The notes: generated from the letters alone by a model not told the origin. A stretch of DNA of 64,000 bases from Coix lacryma-jobi var. lacryma-jobi (GCA_009763385.1 VDCT01000088.1:434001-498000), one strand, 5' to 3'. Counted from the stretch's first letter, positions 34,160 to 46,321 are shown. Translations and numbers: made by a program.

Positions 34160-36108
34160 ATGTCTTTGTCTTTTAGCATGAATGTTTCTAAGGACGACAT
34201 CTTGGGAAGAAGGAGGAGCACAGTTGATGAAAGGGATCGCGAGGTGAATGAGCTGTTGAATCTTCTATGTGATGATGAACTTACACCAGAGGATCTTCTA
34301 CATCAATTTGGCAAGGCCAAGGAAGGTACACTTGCTTGGGGTCTTGTGACCTTGCACAATCTTTATGAGGCTCATTCTAGTTTTGTTGAGCATTGTAGTA
34401 CCCTGCATAGAAAGGTAGAAAAGTTGAAATGCTCCATTGCTAGTCTGAAGTCTAGTGCATCTTTGCCTTGCACCTCTTGTAATGACATGGTTAGGAAGAA
34501 TGATGAGCTAGGCTTTTCTCTTGCTAGCTTAAAATCTGAAAATGACATGTTGACATCCAATGCTTCCAAACCATGTCTAGTTTGCATTGACTTGGGTAAG
34601 GACCTTGATTGTGCTAAAACTGAATTAGCCTTGCTTAAGTCAAATGCTTTGTTACCATGTGTTTCTTGTGAGTCTTTGTATGCTAAAATTAAGGAATTAA
34701 AATTGACTCACACCACATGTGTAGATGAACTTGAGCATGCTAGGGCTGAAATTATTGAAATAAATTCTAGGCCTTGTAGCTTGTGCTCTTTGAATAAAGA
34801 TGCTTGCCATACTTCTTATGCTAATCATGATTCTTTGCTTGATGTGAACGGTGATGTTTCTTCCACCAATTTCATTTGCACATCATGCATGGATTTAGAA
34901 AAAGAAGTTTTGGTTTTGAAGCAATTGCGCGATGATATGAGCGCCAAGTTGGTTGAGCACAATGATATGAGTGCCAACCTTGAAAAAGAAAATGAGCTCT
35001 TGCGTACCACATATGCCGAGTGCATTAGGGAGGAGATGGAAAATTTGAAAAACACTCCTTATGGTACTTGTGACCGCCTCATGTTTGAAAATGAGGTTTT
35101 GGCCAAAAGATGCAAGAGTCTTTGTGCTAAGTCTTTTGAGTCACGCATTTCTCACAACTCTGATGTTGATATTTCTAAGTTTGCATCTTTGCAACCGGAG
35201 TTGAGTTCTTGTGCTACGCGTGAGTCTTTTGACAGTAGCATTAGTGTCAAGGTTTCGGATAGCTCTTTCATAGGTACTCCTAACCTTGTTGTTTCTTCGA
35301 GTGTTGTCCAAGGGACTTCTCTTGACAAGGGTGCTTCTCATATTTTTGGGACTCGGCGGTTTACCATTGCACCTTTTGCAAGAAGGATGGACACTCATTC
35401 GATTTTTGTTTTCGCCGTGTCAAGCACGAGCGGCGTATTCGAGCTAAGGCTTTTAGGAAGCCGCGTAGCCTTTCCCATGGCACGTGTGCTCCTAGTGTTG
35501 GCACCAAATCTGTTGTTGATGCTTCTTGTTCTAAGTCCCAAGGGACTTCTCACTTGTCGGAGAATGGTGTGCCTTCCAATAGGCCTTTGTACCATTGCTC
35601 TTTTAGTGAGAAAGATGGGCATCAAGAAAGCTTTTGCTATCGGTGTGCCAAACGCTTGCGCCAAGCTCGTTCTTCTAGGAAGATGGTGGTTCATTTCCCT
35701 TCTCATGGCATGAACGCTTGTGCTCCTAGTAAGAAGCCCCTCTTTGTTGATGGGTTTTATGACTCCTTTTCTAGTGGGATAGGTCATGGTCGGGTACATG
35801 CTTCTACTGCTTCTTCTCTTGGTCCACGTCATGCTTCTCATGACGCATCTATTGGTTCTTCTACAAAAACCTTGGAAGATGTTTGCCTCTTTTCCCGTGG
35901 TACGACTCGTTCTTCTCCTCGACTTGTCCTTTTGAGGAATGCTTCCAAGGGTGTTTCACAATTGCATTTGAACCAACATTTGCATCATGTTAACCCACAT
36001 GATAAGTTGAGTGCTTTGAGATTTGTGACCAAGTCTTGGGTTCCCCAGTACATGCTTGCTAACCCTTCGGAATCCAAGACTCGGGTTACCTTGTCCTCTT
36101 GTGTGTAG
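34160..36108 (+). pseudogene. gag-like ORF of D: CxxC-punctuated coiled coil plus zinc knuckles
   Basis: The frame is open from 34058, but the ATG that E has at this place (E 60645) is changed here, so the first ATG is 34160. The first part is a charged helical region. Five CxxC motifs follow at residues 104, 139, 167, 206 and 240, 28-39 residues apart, each followed by a coiled-coil stretch (CTSC, CLVC, CVSC, CSLC, CTSC). Near 35350 one frameshift moves the frame. The second frame (35362-36108) starts with a full zinc knuckle (CTFCKKDGHSFDFC), followed by a second in which one Cys is Ser. The arrangement matches the C-terminal half of B gag, but the UBN2 capsid core is absent. Only one shift separates it from a roughly 650-residue protein. 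Confidence 0.82.
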
Positions 36109-36805
36109 ATATGAGGACGCGGGGTGGAGAACATGCGCCTGATGGGACTTGGTCTTTTAGATGTGACCAAGATTTGATGGTTCTCTACACCCCGCTTAGT
36201 TTTGCCTCCAAAGAGGCCTTTGCTACTCGGTGAGCTTTTCTTACTCACTCATGCCTTGAACATCCATGTGCTATTTCTTGTGGTATGAGATGGACTGTCA
36301 TGTACTCACTTGTATAGTATGTGCATGTACATTTTCTTTTGTATCATGTTTTGATTAGTCTAGCATGTGTTATCTTCTGTATCATATGTCATGCTAGCTT
36401 TGTGTATAGCTTTTGTGGAATATCCACTTTTCATGCTAGTCTGTGATCCTCATGAACATTATGCCATGCTTTACCATATTTCTCCATGAGCTTGATTTGT
36501 AGTGGTATGATGTTCATTAGGTATCACTTTTCAGGTGCTAGTTTTGGTTAGCTACATGTATCCTGTTGATATGATTAGTTTGAGCACTAGCCTCTCCATG
36601 ATTTTATCATGTTACATGCTTTTGGATCTATTGCTATCATTATCTTGCATTGTAGCATGTGTGGAGGTTTAGGCTGTGTTTGGGTTGATCATGTCTTTAG
36701 GCTGCATTTTGCTATACAGTGCTTTATCCTGTTGCATGGTAGTCTTGACTAGTTTGAGTTCAGATCTCCTTGCGGTATCATTCATAGGTAGATCTCCTTT
36801 TGTTG
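36109..36805 (+). other. Non-coding stretch of D after the gag-like ORF
   Basis: T-rich sequence with repeated 'gctagc/catgtg' phrases and no credible gene. E has a recognisable counterpart at about 62730-63340. Confidence 0.6.
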
Positions 36806-37290
36806 AGAGTTCACCTTATGCTTATTATGTGACTAACCGTTTTCGTGGAGACCTTGAGGTCACACTGGATGAGACAATGCCTTGTGTTTCTTCTGCCTTT
36901 GAGGGTGCAGGAGAACAGGAGCCTGGAGAGAGCATTTCGGCTCACGGACCCGATCCCACTTCTGCCACGACTTGGGGTTCCATTCGAGCAGTTCTCCAGC
37001 GAGCACTAGCTGCACCTGTGGGAGCGACAGCATCAGGCGAGGGGGAGACGACTTCGGTGAGGCAGGTGCCCTGAAGATTTCAGCAGATTCAGGCGTCCCC
37101 TTGAGTATCACACCAGCAGGCGGTCATGCGTATCATGAGGTACCCCGACACACTTCTGAGTTCGGTTTCTGGTACTCTTCTTCTCCGACCCCTTTCTGCT
37201 GTGTGGTCTTTTCGATGTGGATTTTGCTGGCTGTCGCTTGAGCATTTCTTGGCTCTTTATTTGTGTCTTTGGTGCGTGTTTCCCTTTTAG
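36806..37290 (+). pseudogene. Fused pol remnant of D (linker joined to RNase H fragment)
   Basis: One frame reads VTLDETMPCVSSAF...GAGEQE, which aligns with the integrase-RT linker of K and B. Soon after, at 37118-37240, the sequence reads as the part of B before and at the start of RNase H (tcatgaggta...gagttcggtttctggtactct), and the tail tttcccttttag matches the end of B pol. RT and most of RNase H are absent. These joints show D derives from a complete SIRE-type element by internal deletions. Confidence 0.75.
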
Positions 37291-39531
37291 TTGGGGAAGC
37301 ATTTTGCTTATTGTATCTTAGTTGGGCTTCTCCGATACCCTTTGTTTTGGGTTTTCCTTTTTAGGCTAGTTTTGTTTTGTCTTTGATAGACTAGCTTTTG
37401 CATGCATTTCATCATGTATATCTTGCATTTTAGAGCTTCATGAATATAGTAATGAGAATGAGATTATGCTCTTGTTGGTATGCCCTGTCTATTCATGATG
37501 ATGCTTGTAGCTTAGGCTCTTTTTGATCACTTGATACATGTTATGAGCTAAGCTATTTTTGGCAAATGGTGAACTTGACTAATCGACTATGAAATCTTTA
37601 ATTTGTTCACCATTGAGATTGGCAACTAGCATGGGTAGGATGTGTTGAGACACTTGTGCTATCTTTTGTATGCTAGGTTGCTATGTCTCTTGCACTGAGT
37701 CATTCACTTGCTTAGATTGTTCATATTTACCCTATGCTTAAAATTTGATCCAAGTCTAAGTGAAATGAAAAGATCGAGATGGGATTGCATGTGTCAGCAC
37801 CTCACAGTATCGAGACTGTTTCTCATTGCACATTTGAGTTAAACTTGAGCCGTGTAGTGTAAGACCGAAACCGGTGCTTTAAGCTTCTGATTGCTTTTCT
37901 TGCATAGGCTTAGCCCGGTTGAAAAGTTAGGCAACGACCATGCTTTCAACCTCTCGCAATCACATGCTTTAATATGAACTTGTGTTAATACCGCTGCAAT
38001 TTCCGATAAAATTTGAAAATAACACAAGTTTATGCTTCATTCTATTGCATGATGATTGAACTTTGCTAGGGGTAGTTCACCTTTTATACTTGATTTAGTA
38101 CTTGCTCGATTTCCTGTCTATTCATGCTAAGTGCTATTTTAGTGGTGAACTCCATTTTAAATGGCTTAAAACTGCTCATATGCTCAATTGTTCATATTTT
38201 GTATTCATTTGATCAGTTAGAGCCTTTGCTAGCATTTGTATTGATTGCTAAAGGTTCAGGGCAGCACCCTTTTGAGCATCTTTTCATTTTGATTGCTATA
38301 CACTTGAAGCCGTTGCATTGTGCATATCATGCATGTTTAGCTTAGTGTTCATACCCCCAGCTCCGATACACTTTATGGTCATTTTTCAATGCTTTTCATT
38401 GCCCCCATATGCTTTTGGTTGATGACTTGTCTTGTGTTTGTGTCAATTTTGTGGAGAAATGTCGAAACCCCTTAGCATGTTCCCTTTTGTCAAGGGGGAG
38501 AAGCTATTTGCAAGGGGGAGTTTGTGTGTTGGCACAAAGGGGAGAGTCATGCATTTTGGGGAGAGCTTTGAGCAAGAGGGAGTTTAGCTCTTTTATGTCC
38601 TTCTTCATTTGGTATAGCTCGTTTATGTGTTTCAATTGGTATCCATCTTTTGGTATGGAATGCAATTGGTGTCATGAGCTTTGTTGCATAGCTTTTGTAT
38701 ATAGGCTTGCTTTCAGGGGGAGTCGCTTTTGTCTTGCTGCTTCTCCGCGTGCTCCGAGTGTTTGTGCTCCATTTAGTGTTGATCTTCTCTTGTGGTTTTT
38801 CTCAGTCGGTATCGAGCCTGCTAGTTGTGTTGAGCCTCTGTGCCTCTATCTTGAGGGACTAGCAGTTTTTGCATTCTAATGCATTGTTTTAGCCTCAATT
38901 GGTATCGAGCCTTGAGCTAGTGGTGTTGAGCCATTTTTTGCCTTTTCTTGAGGGCTAGCTCATTTTTGACTTGGTTGCGTCGAGCCGTTGCCCATGTCTT
39001 TGGGAACCAAGTCTTTTGCTCTGTGTGATCGAGTTTTGCTCTTTGATGAGTTATTGCTCCGATCCTTTGCTTGGTTGCGTTGAGCCGTTGCCCATGTCTT
39101 TGGGGACCAAGTTTTCAGTTTTGGTATCTCAAACCATCTCTTGTGCCTAGTCTTTGTCAATTCAATCATCAAGGGGGAGAAAGAGAAAGAGAAAGTGAAA
39201 AAGGGGGAGAAATCTCGACCCAAGTGAACCCAAGTGGATAAGTACCTTGGTTTCTTTTGTGATGATTGTTTGACAATTTATTTGAGATTGGTTTTCGAGT
39301 ACCTTTTGGGATTTCATGAAACTCTTGTTTTATCATGACTCTTCGGTTGTGTGGAGGCTTTGCCCGCTTTTCCCGTTTCTTTCGGGGCCGAGAGCTTTTA
39401 TTTGGAGTCTTCATGATCCTTCCTCATATCAAGTGACCTTGTGTTTGCTTTTGCTTGGCTTTTGGGCACTTGAATGAGGCTTGCCTTCAAACCCTTCCTT
39501 TGTGGTTTTATTTTTAGTCAATGCATTCATC
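37291..39531 (+). other. 3' spacer of D
   Basis: About 2.2 kb of T-rich non-coding sequence related to the spacer of B. Shared phrases include the TTCACCATTGAGAT and GATCGAGATGGG segments. It has several AGGGGGAG tracts (38490-38730, 39170-39210) and the repeated phrase 'ggttgcgtcgagccgttgcccatgtctttggg' type near 38970 and 39070. No credible ORF. Confidence 0.75.
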
Positions 39532-39542
39532 TAGGGGGAGAT
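39532..39542 (+). other. Polypurine tract of D
   Basis: TAGGGGGAGAT directly before the 3' LTR, matching the tract of B. Confidence 0.88.
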
Positions 39543-40160
39543 TGAGAACATATATGATGAATGATTGACTTTGATGAGGAAGGTTTGAGGCTTTTACCCG
39601 GTTGAGTCATTATCTCGCTATGTGCTTAATGTTTATGACTAACCGGTGGCGTTGAGTTGTGGTGTTTCTGTGTTGGTGTGCGTGTGCAACATGTGTCTCT
39701 GGGCTGTGTTGATGTGCAGGTGTGGAGCTCGGATACAGTGGTCGATGGCGAGGTGAAGGTCATGTAGAGACGTGCCGTGCCGACGGACTGGGAGCGGTGA
39801 AGGATGGGCGTGCCGTGCGGCGGACGTGCCATGCCGATGTCACCAGAGCGGTGAAGGGCGGACGTGAGGCTTGGACTGACGGACCAGAGGGCCAGAGGAC
39901 CAGCTGTGGTAGCTGGCACGTGGCATCGGCGAGCGAGAGCACATGGGGATGTGCGATGCATCGGCCGAGTCGGGAGGAAGACGATGGCGTCGTGGCACTT
40001 GGCGGGAGGTCGGACACGGACTTGCGTGCGGTGCAAGTGCCGTCGGCCAAGTCAAGAAGGAAGGCGAAGGTCTTGTGCCCGGCGTGGAGGCTGGACATGC
40101 ATCGGCATCGATGTCGGTGGTCGGGGTGTGCGAACCACATCCCGTCTACGATGCGGGTTC

Positions 40161-40472
40161 GGTAGCTGAGCCTCAAAAAGCTACCATCGACGGTTTCCGA
40201 GTTTGGGCCTCAAAACTCGGGTGGCCGGTTTCTGAGTTTGGGCCTCAAAACTCAGGGTGGACGGTTTCCAGGTTTGGGCCTCAAAACCTGGGCTCGCGGG
40301 TTTTCGAGTTTGGGCCTCAAAACTCGGGGTGGACGGTTTCCAGGTTTGGGGCTCAAAAACTGGGCTCGCGGGTTTCCGAGTTTGGGCCTCAAAACTCGGG
40401 GTGGACGGTTTCCAGGTTTGGGCCTCAAAACATGGGCTGGCAGGTTTACCGGTTTGGGCCTCAAAACCGGGG
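40161..40472 (+). repeat. Hairpin array in the 3' LTR of D (9 units)
   Basis: Same units and order as in the 5' LTR. A few single mismatches occur (for example GGGGCTCAAAAACTGG near 40350 and CATGGG near 40430). Confidence 0.9.
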
Positions 40473-41336
40473 GTGGTCCGAAAGGACGGTCGACGCGTGG
40501 CGGCATGGAGAGGCTGGCGCGGCGGCGAAGCTATCCACGAGGAAGGCGCGGTGGTCGACGTGACGGCACGTGGCAGCATCAGGGAGGTCGCGTCGAGGCG
40601 AAGCTACTGGATGTGAGGGCGTGGCCGTCAGATGAAGATCGTCAGGACTGGATGGTTTTACCCCTGGGGGGTATTTGGGTTGAGTGCTTAATGTAAGGGC
40701 ATTTTGGTCTTCGGACGTGCGCCTATATATATGAGGGGGCTGCTAGGGCAGCCGCATCCTTGGGAATTCTTGGAGGTGTCTCTCTCATTTTGTTCCTGTG
40801 AGAGAAGGCTAGGGTTAGGGAGAGTTGGCTCTTGTTCTTGAGGTTTTTGCCATCCAAGCTTTGTGTTGCTAGGATTGGCTTGTAGCCCGACACCAAGTGC
40901 TTAATCAATCATCCATTCCTCTGAATCCAAGGATAAATTTCGTGGTTGAATTCGTGTTTTGATTTTATTCTTCGCGTTCTTCTTTTCTCCACTATTTTCT
41001 CCTCCCCCGATCTCCCTCTACGCTGCGTCTTTTGCGATTCTATTTGAATCAACTTGTTCTTTGATGTGAGGAGAACATTTCCACCGAAGGAATTCATCTC
41101 TACCCTCACGAACAAGTAGATCGGGTCAAAATCATTTTTGTTCTTCGTTCTTCCCCTTTTCTAGTGTTCTTCGGATTTCTCATGGATTAGTTGGGTTGAA
41201 GCGATGATATCCTAGGATTAGCTTCCCAACACGTAGAAGAACACTTGGGAAAAGTTTGGTTGCAGCCCCGTTCGATTTGGTGAAGATCCAATCAATTTTG
41301 GTTTAGTGCCGAGCTGTTTTTGGGCTTTCTGGGAGG

Positions 41337-41790
41337 TCGCGGACTGTCCGCCATATTGGCCGCGGACAGTCCGCGCATCGCGGCTTCAGCCGAGCAGTGG
41401 CTGTTGGCCTCGGGCTTTTTCCTCTCAGGTGACCGGCGGACAGTCCGCCGTTGGCTGGCGCGGACAGTCCACGAGTTGCGCAGAGGAGGATCAGCAGCCT
41501 TGCGGTTTTAGCCTTTTAGCCGGCGGACAGTCCGCCAGGGTTTCGCGGACAGTCCGGGGTATTCATCGGACGCTGCACTCGACAGGCACCGGACGCTCGG
41601 AGTTCACTGTTCACGTGAACCGCGGACAGTCCGGCGAGCAAACCGCGGACTGTCCGGGACCTGTCCAGGGCTGTTTTAGAACAATTCATTTTTGGGTCTT
41701 TTGCCGGCGGACAGTCCGGACTCCCAGGCGCGGACAGTCCGCCCTTGACCGGACAGTCCGGGACCAGCAGTTCGGACAGTCCAGGAATCG
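41337..41790 (+). repeat. GGACAGTCC cluster in the 3' LTR of D
   Basis: At least twelve GCGGACAGTCCG- or CGGACTGTCCG-type words occur in 450 bp, downstream of the TATA box. Many extend to 13-bp palindromes such as GCGGACAGTCCGC. Confidence 0.88.
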
Positions 41791-42206
41791 GCTGTAGGGT
41801 GAGTTTTAGTGCGTTTGCTCTCCCGGCTTTTCCGCTTCGCTTCCGGACTTCTCGTTTGCTCCTAGAGTTCACCTAGGAACCTCTCTACCTATCTTTGCTA
41901 CGCGTTAGCATCGGTATTTGGAGGAATCCCGACGTAGCCCTCTATCTACGTTTGGGAGTGGTCTTTTAGGCACGAACTTGACTTGGAGTTTTGGGAGTTG
42001 TGTTTTGCTCCCTTGTGTGGTGCCTCGCTGTGATCCTTGGGATCATCCACCCTCTTTCTAGGGTCGTGGGCATCGCGTTTGAGTCTGAAGCTTTTGGGGG
42101 TTGATTTTGTTGGGACAGAGGCCATAATTTCTGAGAAGAAATTTTAGCCTCCCATTCAGCCCCCCCTCTGGTCGCCATGCTTTAGCATTTTCGGTCCTTC
42201 ACGTAT

Positions 42207-42589
42207 TCTGTGGAGTTATTTGTGCACTTGAAGTCCAGTCTTTTTGCGTATCGTAGCTTCGGCCCAGATGGGGAAGCTAAGATGGGCGAGGCTCTTGCTC
42301 CAGCTGCCCCCCAGTCTCCGTCGACATACACTGTCCAGAACGGGTCTGTTTCGACTCCTTCTTTGCGAGGTTCTGGAGTCCATTCGACTATGAAATCTGC
42401 TAATGCCTGCGATTTGATCGCTGATCTTCCCACGAAGGTTATGGTGTAACTGTTCAATTCAACTACCCATTTTGCTATTCTGCCGACTGCTTCGTTGTTC
42501 TTGAAGATGTTCTTGAGAGGGTAAGCAGAGGGTATTTGGATTTCGTGCGCCTGGAAGTAATGTTTGAGCTTTCTTGAAGCCATGACCAC
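42207..42589 (-). pseudogene. RNase H first half of N, cut by D
   Basis: Minus-strand frame with FVGRSAIKSQALADFIVEW, then WTVYVDGDWGAAGARAS (the first catalytic Asp of RNase H), and ending NNSTEYV just before the insertion. In intact relatives NNxAEYEAL follows, and the continuation is at 32158 downward. It follows RT with a stop between. Confidence 0.85.
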
Positions 42590-42597
42590 GGTGTATG

Positions 42598-43686
42598 CTA
42601 TCTTTTCGAGCTCCGAGTAGTTTCATTTGGGACACTCAAGGGTTTCTGACACATAGTAGATGGGGCCTGCCTTGTTTTGGTGTTTTCGTGCAGTTCTTTG
42701 ATCAGCACTGCGCTGGCTGCGTGAGGCAAAGCTGCCACGTATAGTAGTAGCGAGTCCCCTTTGCTAGGGCTGGTCAAGACGTTCAAGTTGGTGAGATACT
42801 TCTTCAAATCCTCAAAGGCTTTCATTTGTCGAGGTCCCCAATTAAATGGAGCGGTGCTTCTCAAAGTTTCAAAGAAAGGTAACTCTCGCTCAGCTGATCT
42901 GGAGATGAACCTGCTGAGTGCTGCTAAGCGCCCTGACAATCGCTGAGCTGCTTTTTTGTTTGTTAGTGGTTCCATGTTGATGATGACATCGATTTTTTCT
43001 GGGTTGGCTTCGATCCCTCTCGCAGAGACAATACAACCTAGTAGTTTTCCTTCGATGACTCCGAAGACACATTTTTTAGGATTCAGCTTCAACCCGGCAG
43101 ACCGAAGGTTGTTGAACACTCTTACCAGATCTGATATGTGACTTTCTCTTTGTTGGCTTTGAACTATCAAATCATCGACATAAGCGGAGATGGCGTGGTC
43201 ATCTTTGAAGACGTCGGACGTCATGCGAGCAAAGGTAGAACCTGCGTTTCTTAAGCCTTCTGCCATTCTTCGGAAGTAGAAAGTACCCGAGGGTGTGATG
43301 AAGCTTGTTTTTTCTTCGTCGTCCTCATTCATCCAGATTTGATGGTATCCCAAAAAACAATCAAGGAGAGAAAGCGTCTGACATCCAGATGCTCTGTCAA
43401 CCAAAGTGCTTATATTTGGTAAAGGGAAGTCGTCCTTCGGACAAGCTTTGTTTAAGCACGTGAAATCTACGCACATTCTCCACTTCTTGTTCTTTTTCTG
43501 GACTAGGACCACATTTGAGAGCCATGATGGATATTTGACGGGGTGAATGACCCTTGCATCCAAAAGTCTTTTTACTTCTACCCTCGCTGCCTCTTTCCTT
43601 TCTTCTGACATTTTGCAGAGCTTTTGTTTAACTGGGCGATATCCTTGCTTTATGTTTAGGTTGTGCTCTATCAGAGATCTGTTCAC
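42598..43686 (-). CDS. Reverse transcriptase of N (362 codons open)
   Basis: Copies element RNA into DNA. RT blocks in order are KYPSWLSNVVLVQKKNKKWR, MCVDFTCLNKACPKDDFPLP, LSLLDCFLGYHQIWMN, TSFITPSGTFYFRRMAEGL, the active site YVDD at 169-172, and LKLNPKKCVFGV with LLGCIVSARGIEANPEKI. The connection and the start of RNase H follow, but the last 30 codons are off frame. LPNISTLVDRASG and the AMxxGL-type block are typical of Tat/Retand RTs. It overlaps the end of the preceding frame. Confidence 0.92.
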   Translation of the reverse strand: MNRSLIEHNLNIKQGYRPVKQKLCKMSEERKEAARVEVKRLLDARVIHPVKYPSWLSNVVLVQKKNKKWRMCVDFTCLNKACPKDDFPLPNISTLVDRASGCQTLSLLDCFLGYHQIWMNEDDEEKTSFITPSGTFYFRRMAEGLRNAGSTFARMTSDVFKDDHAISAYVDDLIVQSQQRESHISDLVRVFNNLRSAGLKLNPKKCVFGVIEGKLLGCIVSARGIEANPEKIDVIINMEPLTNKKAAQRLSGRLAALSRFISRSAERELPFFETLRSTAPFNWGPRQMKAFEDLKKYLTNLNVLTSPSKGDSLLLYVAALPHAASAVLIKELHENTKTRQAPSTMCQKPLSVPNETTRSSKR

Positions 43687-43689
43687 TCC

Positions 43690-44863
43690 CTTGAGGTCTT
43701 CTGCCGACCAAGCGAAGGTTGTTTTCTGATTGGGGGTCTAACTGGGCTGAGATGATTACTTTTCTTTCAGAGTTACCCTCGAAGAGTTGAACTTGTTTGG
43801 TTTCTTCTTTGGGTGATGCTCTTATTTGGTCACAGTGTGCTTCACCTTCGCTGCTGAGGTTTATTATGTGAGGCTTTGTTAGACTGTGGACATTGTGTTG
43901 CCCTGGTGCTACTGTTCCCTTAGCGGCTCTTGCGACGTCTTCATCTCCGTACACTGCAACGACCCCCTTCGGAGCAGGAAGCTTCATGCAAAGGTACACG
44001 GGGTGGATGACCGCATTGAAAACATTGGTAATACCTCGGCCAAAGATTGCATTGTAGGGATAAAACATGTCAACCACATCGAAGGTTATATGTTATGTTC
44101 TGCAATTTATTTGGTCTCCGAAGGTTACGGGCAAAGAAATTTTCCCGATTGCTCTTACTTGCTGACCGCCGAAACCGTATAGGGGATTGCCAGCAGGTGG
44201 CAGGAGGTTTCTGTCCAGCTTCAAGCTGTCGAAGGTTGAGGCGAACAAAATGTCTGCGGAGCTTCCTGTGTCAACTAGAATTTTAGTGACTATCCATCCT
44301 GCAAGATTGGTTTCGATTACCATGGCGTCGGTGTGAGGGTAATCTCTTAACTTCATGTCACCAGAATCAAAGGTTATTGGGATATGGGACCATCGCCCAA
44401 ATTTGTGTGGTCCCTCGACAGCTACATGGTGCACTCTTCTGGCATGTTCTTTCCTTTGCCTTTTGTTGACATGATCTTCGTTGGATCCCCCAGTGATGGC
44501 TAGGATTACGCCGAAGGTTGATGTTGGGTTGTTGATAGTTGTTTGGGTTTGGGATTCGGCTTTGACAGACTGGGGAGCTGGCAGAGCTGGTATTGGGGGC
44601 GGTGGTGGTAAAGCGTTATTTGCTTGCTGGTTGGTTTGAGTTTGAGGGGTTGCTGGGAATGAAACGGTGTATGGTGTGTTTTGGTGTTGAGGAGTGGTGG
44701 TTGGATGGTATGGGGTATGATTGTAGTGGGGGTGATTTGCGTAGAAAGGTTGGTGTGAAGGTACGCCATAGTTTATAGGGGTGTACTGGTATGGAGTATG
44801 GGTTGGGTTGAAGCTTGGCTTTCTGGTATGATTGATGGTTCTGTTTTCTGCTGATGTGGCCAT
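43690..44863 (-). pseudogene. Protease region of N and linker to RT
   Basis: ATG 44863 follows the gag stop almost at once. A Pro/Thr/Gln-rich N-terminus is followed by the aspartic protease around ILVDTGSSADILF (catalytic Asp in DTGS) and YGFGGQQVRAIGKI. The frame stops at 44093 and a shifted frame (from 44077) carries the end of the domain (YPYNAIFGRGITNVFNAVIH) and a charged linker to RT. One break therefore lies inside the protease. Confidence 0.85.
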
Positions 44864-44866
44864 TTT

Positions 44867-46311
44867 TTATTCCTGGTACTCTTTTCCCTTGGCAAAGCAC
44901 TCGCACTGTTTGGTTGTGTGCCCCTTTCCTGGGCCACAAAAATGGCAGTACATTTTGGCCGGGTCCTTTTGTTGGTTTCTTTGATCAGGCGGGGGTGGGA
45001 ATCCATGCGGATATCGGTTGCCCGAAGGCTGAGTGCCCCTATTGTGGTCTTCAGGTGGACCTGCCTTGTTGATTGCGCCGATGTTACTCGGATCTTGGCG
45101 AGGGTTGCTTTCTCTTGCTTGGGGCCTCAACTGCGGTTTCTGCTGTGCCCTTCGGGCGTCTGACTTTGACCTGATGTCCATGTTCGCTCTACAGTATCTT
45201 TCCATTGTTTCATGTAGCTCCTTTATTGTGTTTGCCGGCTTCCTGGCAAACTTCGAAGAGCATGGGCCTGGACGCAGACCGCTGACTGCCGCGAGGATTA
45301 CGGCCTCGTTGGATATCCTCGAGGTTCTTGCTTTGATCTAGATGAACCTTCGCCAGTAATCTTGTAATGGTTCGCGCTCTTCTTGTTTGTAGTTGAACAA
45401 GTCAATAGGGTTTGATGGTGCTGATGTGATACATTTAAAATTTGTGCAGAGCCTGTCTCTGAGGTTGGCCCAGGAATCCATGGTTCTAGGGCGCAGGTTG
45501 CTATACCATGTCTGGGCGATGTCGCGAAGGATGATCACAAAAGATTTCGCCATCGTTGATTCATCTCCTCCTACTGCAGCAACTGCCGCTTCGTAACTCA
45601 TTATGAATTGATGAGGGTCGGAGATTCCATCATAACGTGGCAAATTTTGGGGATTGTAGCATGGTGGCCAGGGTTGGGTTTGCAGTATTTGGGAGAGTGG
45701 TGATCTTCGGTCGTAGGGCATCTGGTGTTGTTGGGCTCTCCGCTGATTGCGAAGGTTTGGCTCTCTCTCATCTGGGTAAAGTTGGCAAAAATTTGGTGGT
45801 CTCTCAGGGTATGGGTTGTTTAGGTAATTTGGTGGCGGCGAGGGTGGTGGTGGCTGACGGGCATTGCCCTGATCCTGCACATCATTTCCCTCTTGGAGTG
45901 GCAGCATTTCCCTATCATACCATCCCTCGGCTTCTGCCTCAGCTGCCGCGAGGGACTCTTCCATCCGACGAAGCTGTTCTCTTGCTTCGTCCGCCTTTTG
46001 CCTGTTGGCGCGCAGCCAGTTGTGCCTTTCAAGCTGGTCTAGGCGTCTTTTCTTCTCCTGCAATTCAGCTTGAAGTCTTTCTAAGGCCTCGAGGCCCAAC
46101 TCCTCTTCATCTCCTCTCCCACCTTCCCTGGAGGTGTGCGGGTGTGGTTGTCATACCAGCCGAGCATGAGGACCCGGGACCTCTGTCTCTAGAGTAATTT
46201 CTTCTATTCCCGAGGGTTCTACATTCTCTTCTACAGGCTGAATCGTCGTCGTGGCCTCTCTTGTTATGCGATGGTCTCTAGTTGAGGACGCCCTTCTGCT
46301 TCCGGCCATTA
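44867..46311 (-). pseudogene. gag: gag of N, broken in three frames
   Basis: The likely start is ATG 46311, 31 nt inside the 5' LTR and next to the primer site. That frame stops after about 50 codons. The main frame (45338-46099) has a Lys/Glu-rich coiled coil, a Pro-rich spacer and the Retrotrans_gag domain (SYEAAVAAVGG, AQTWYSNLRPRTMDSWANLRDRLC). A third frame (44867-45205) ends with a zinc knuckle-like CHFCGPGKGHTTKQC, with one extra residue before the His. Its TAA is separated by only a few bases from the pol ATG (TAAAAAATGG). Confidence 0.88.
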
Positions 46312-46321
46312 CGAACTCCGC

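Larger units (their letters stand above)
32164..42201 (+). mobile_element. Element D: non-autonomous SIRE-related copia element
   Basis: D splits RNase H of N and is flanked by cgtat at 32159-32163 and 42202-42206. LTRs of 1828 and 2659 bp begin TGAGAACATATATG and end TCGGTCCTTCA. A Met-tRNA primer site and a polypurine tract are in place. The internal 5.55 kb holds a gag-like ORF without capsid core, a short pol remnant (linker joined to a piece of RNase H), and a long spacer. Protease, most of integrase and RT are missing, so it must rely on proteins from relatives such as B. Confidence 0.92.
39543..42201 (+). repeat. 3' LTR of D (2659 bp, complete)
   Basis: Begins TGAGAACATATATG and ends TCGGTCCTTCA before TSD cgtat. 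It contains a hairpin array at 40161-40472, a TATA box at 40725-40733 and GGACAGTCC words at 41337-41790. Among the last are two ACCGGACGC/CATCGGACGC words (near 41570-41600) of the kind that typify B and E. Confidence 0.92.
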
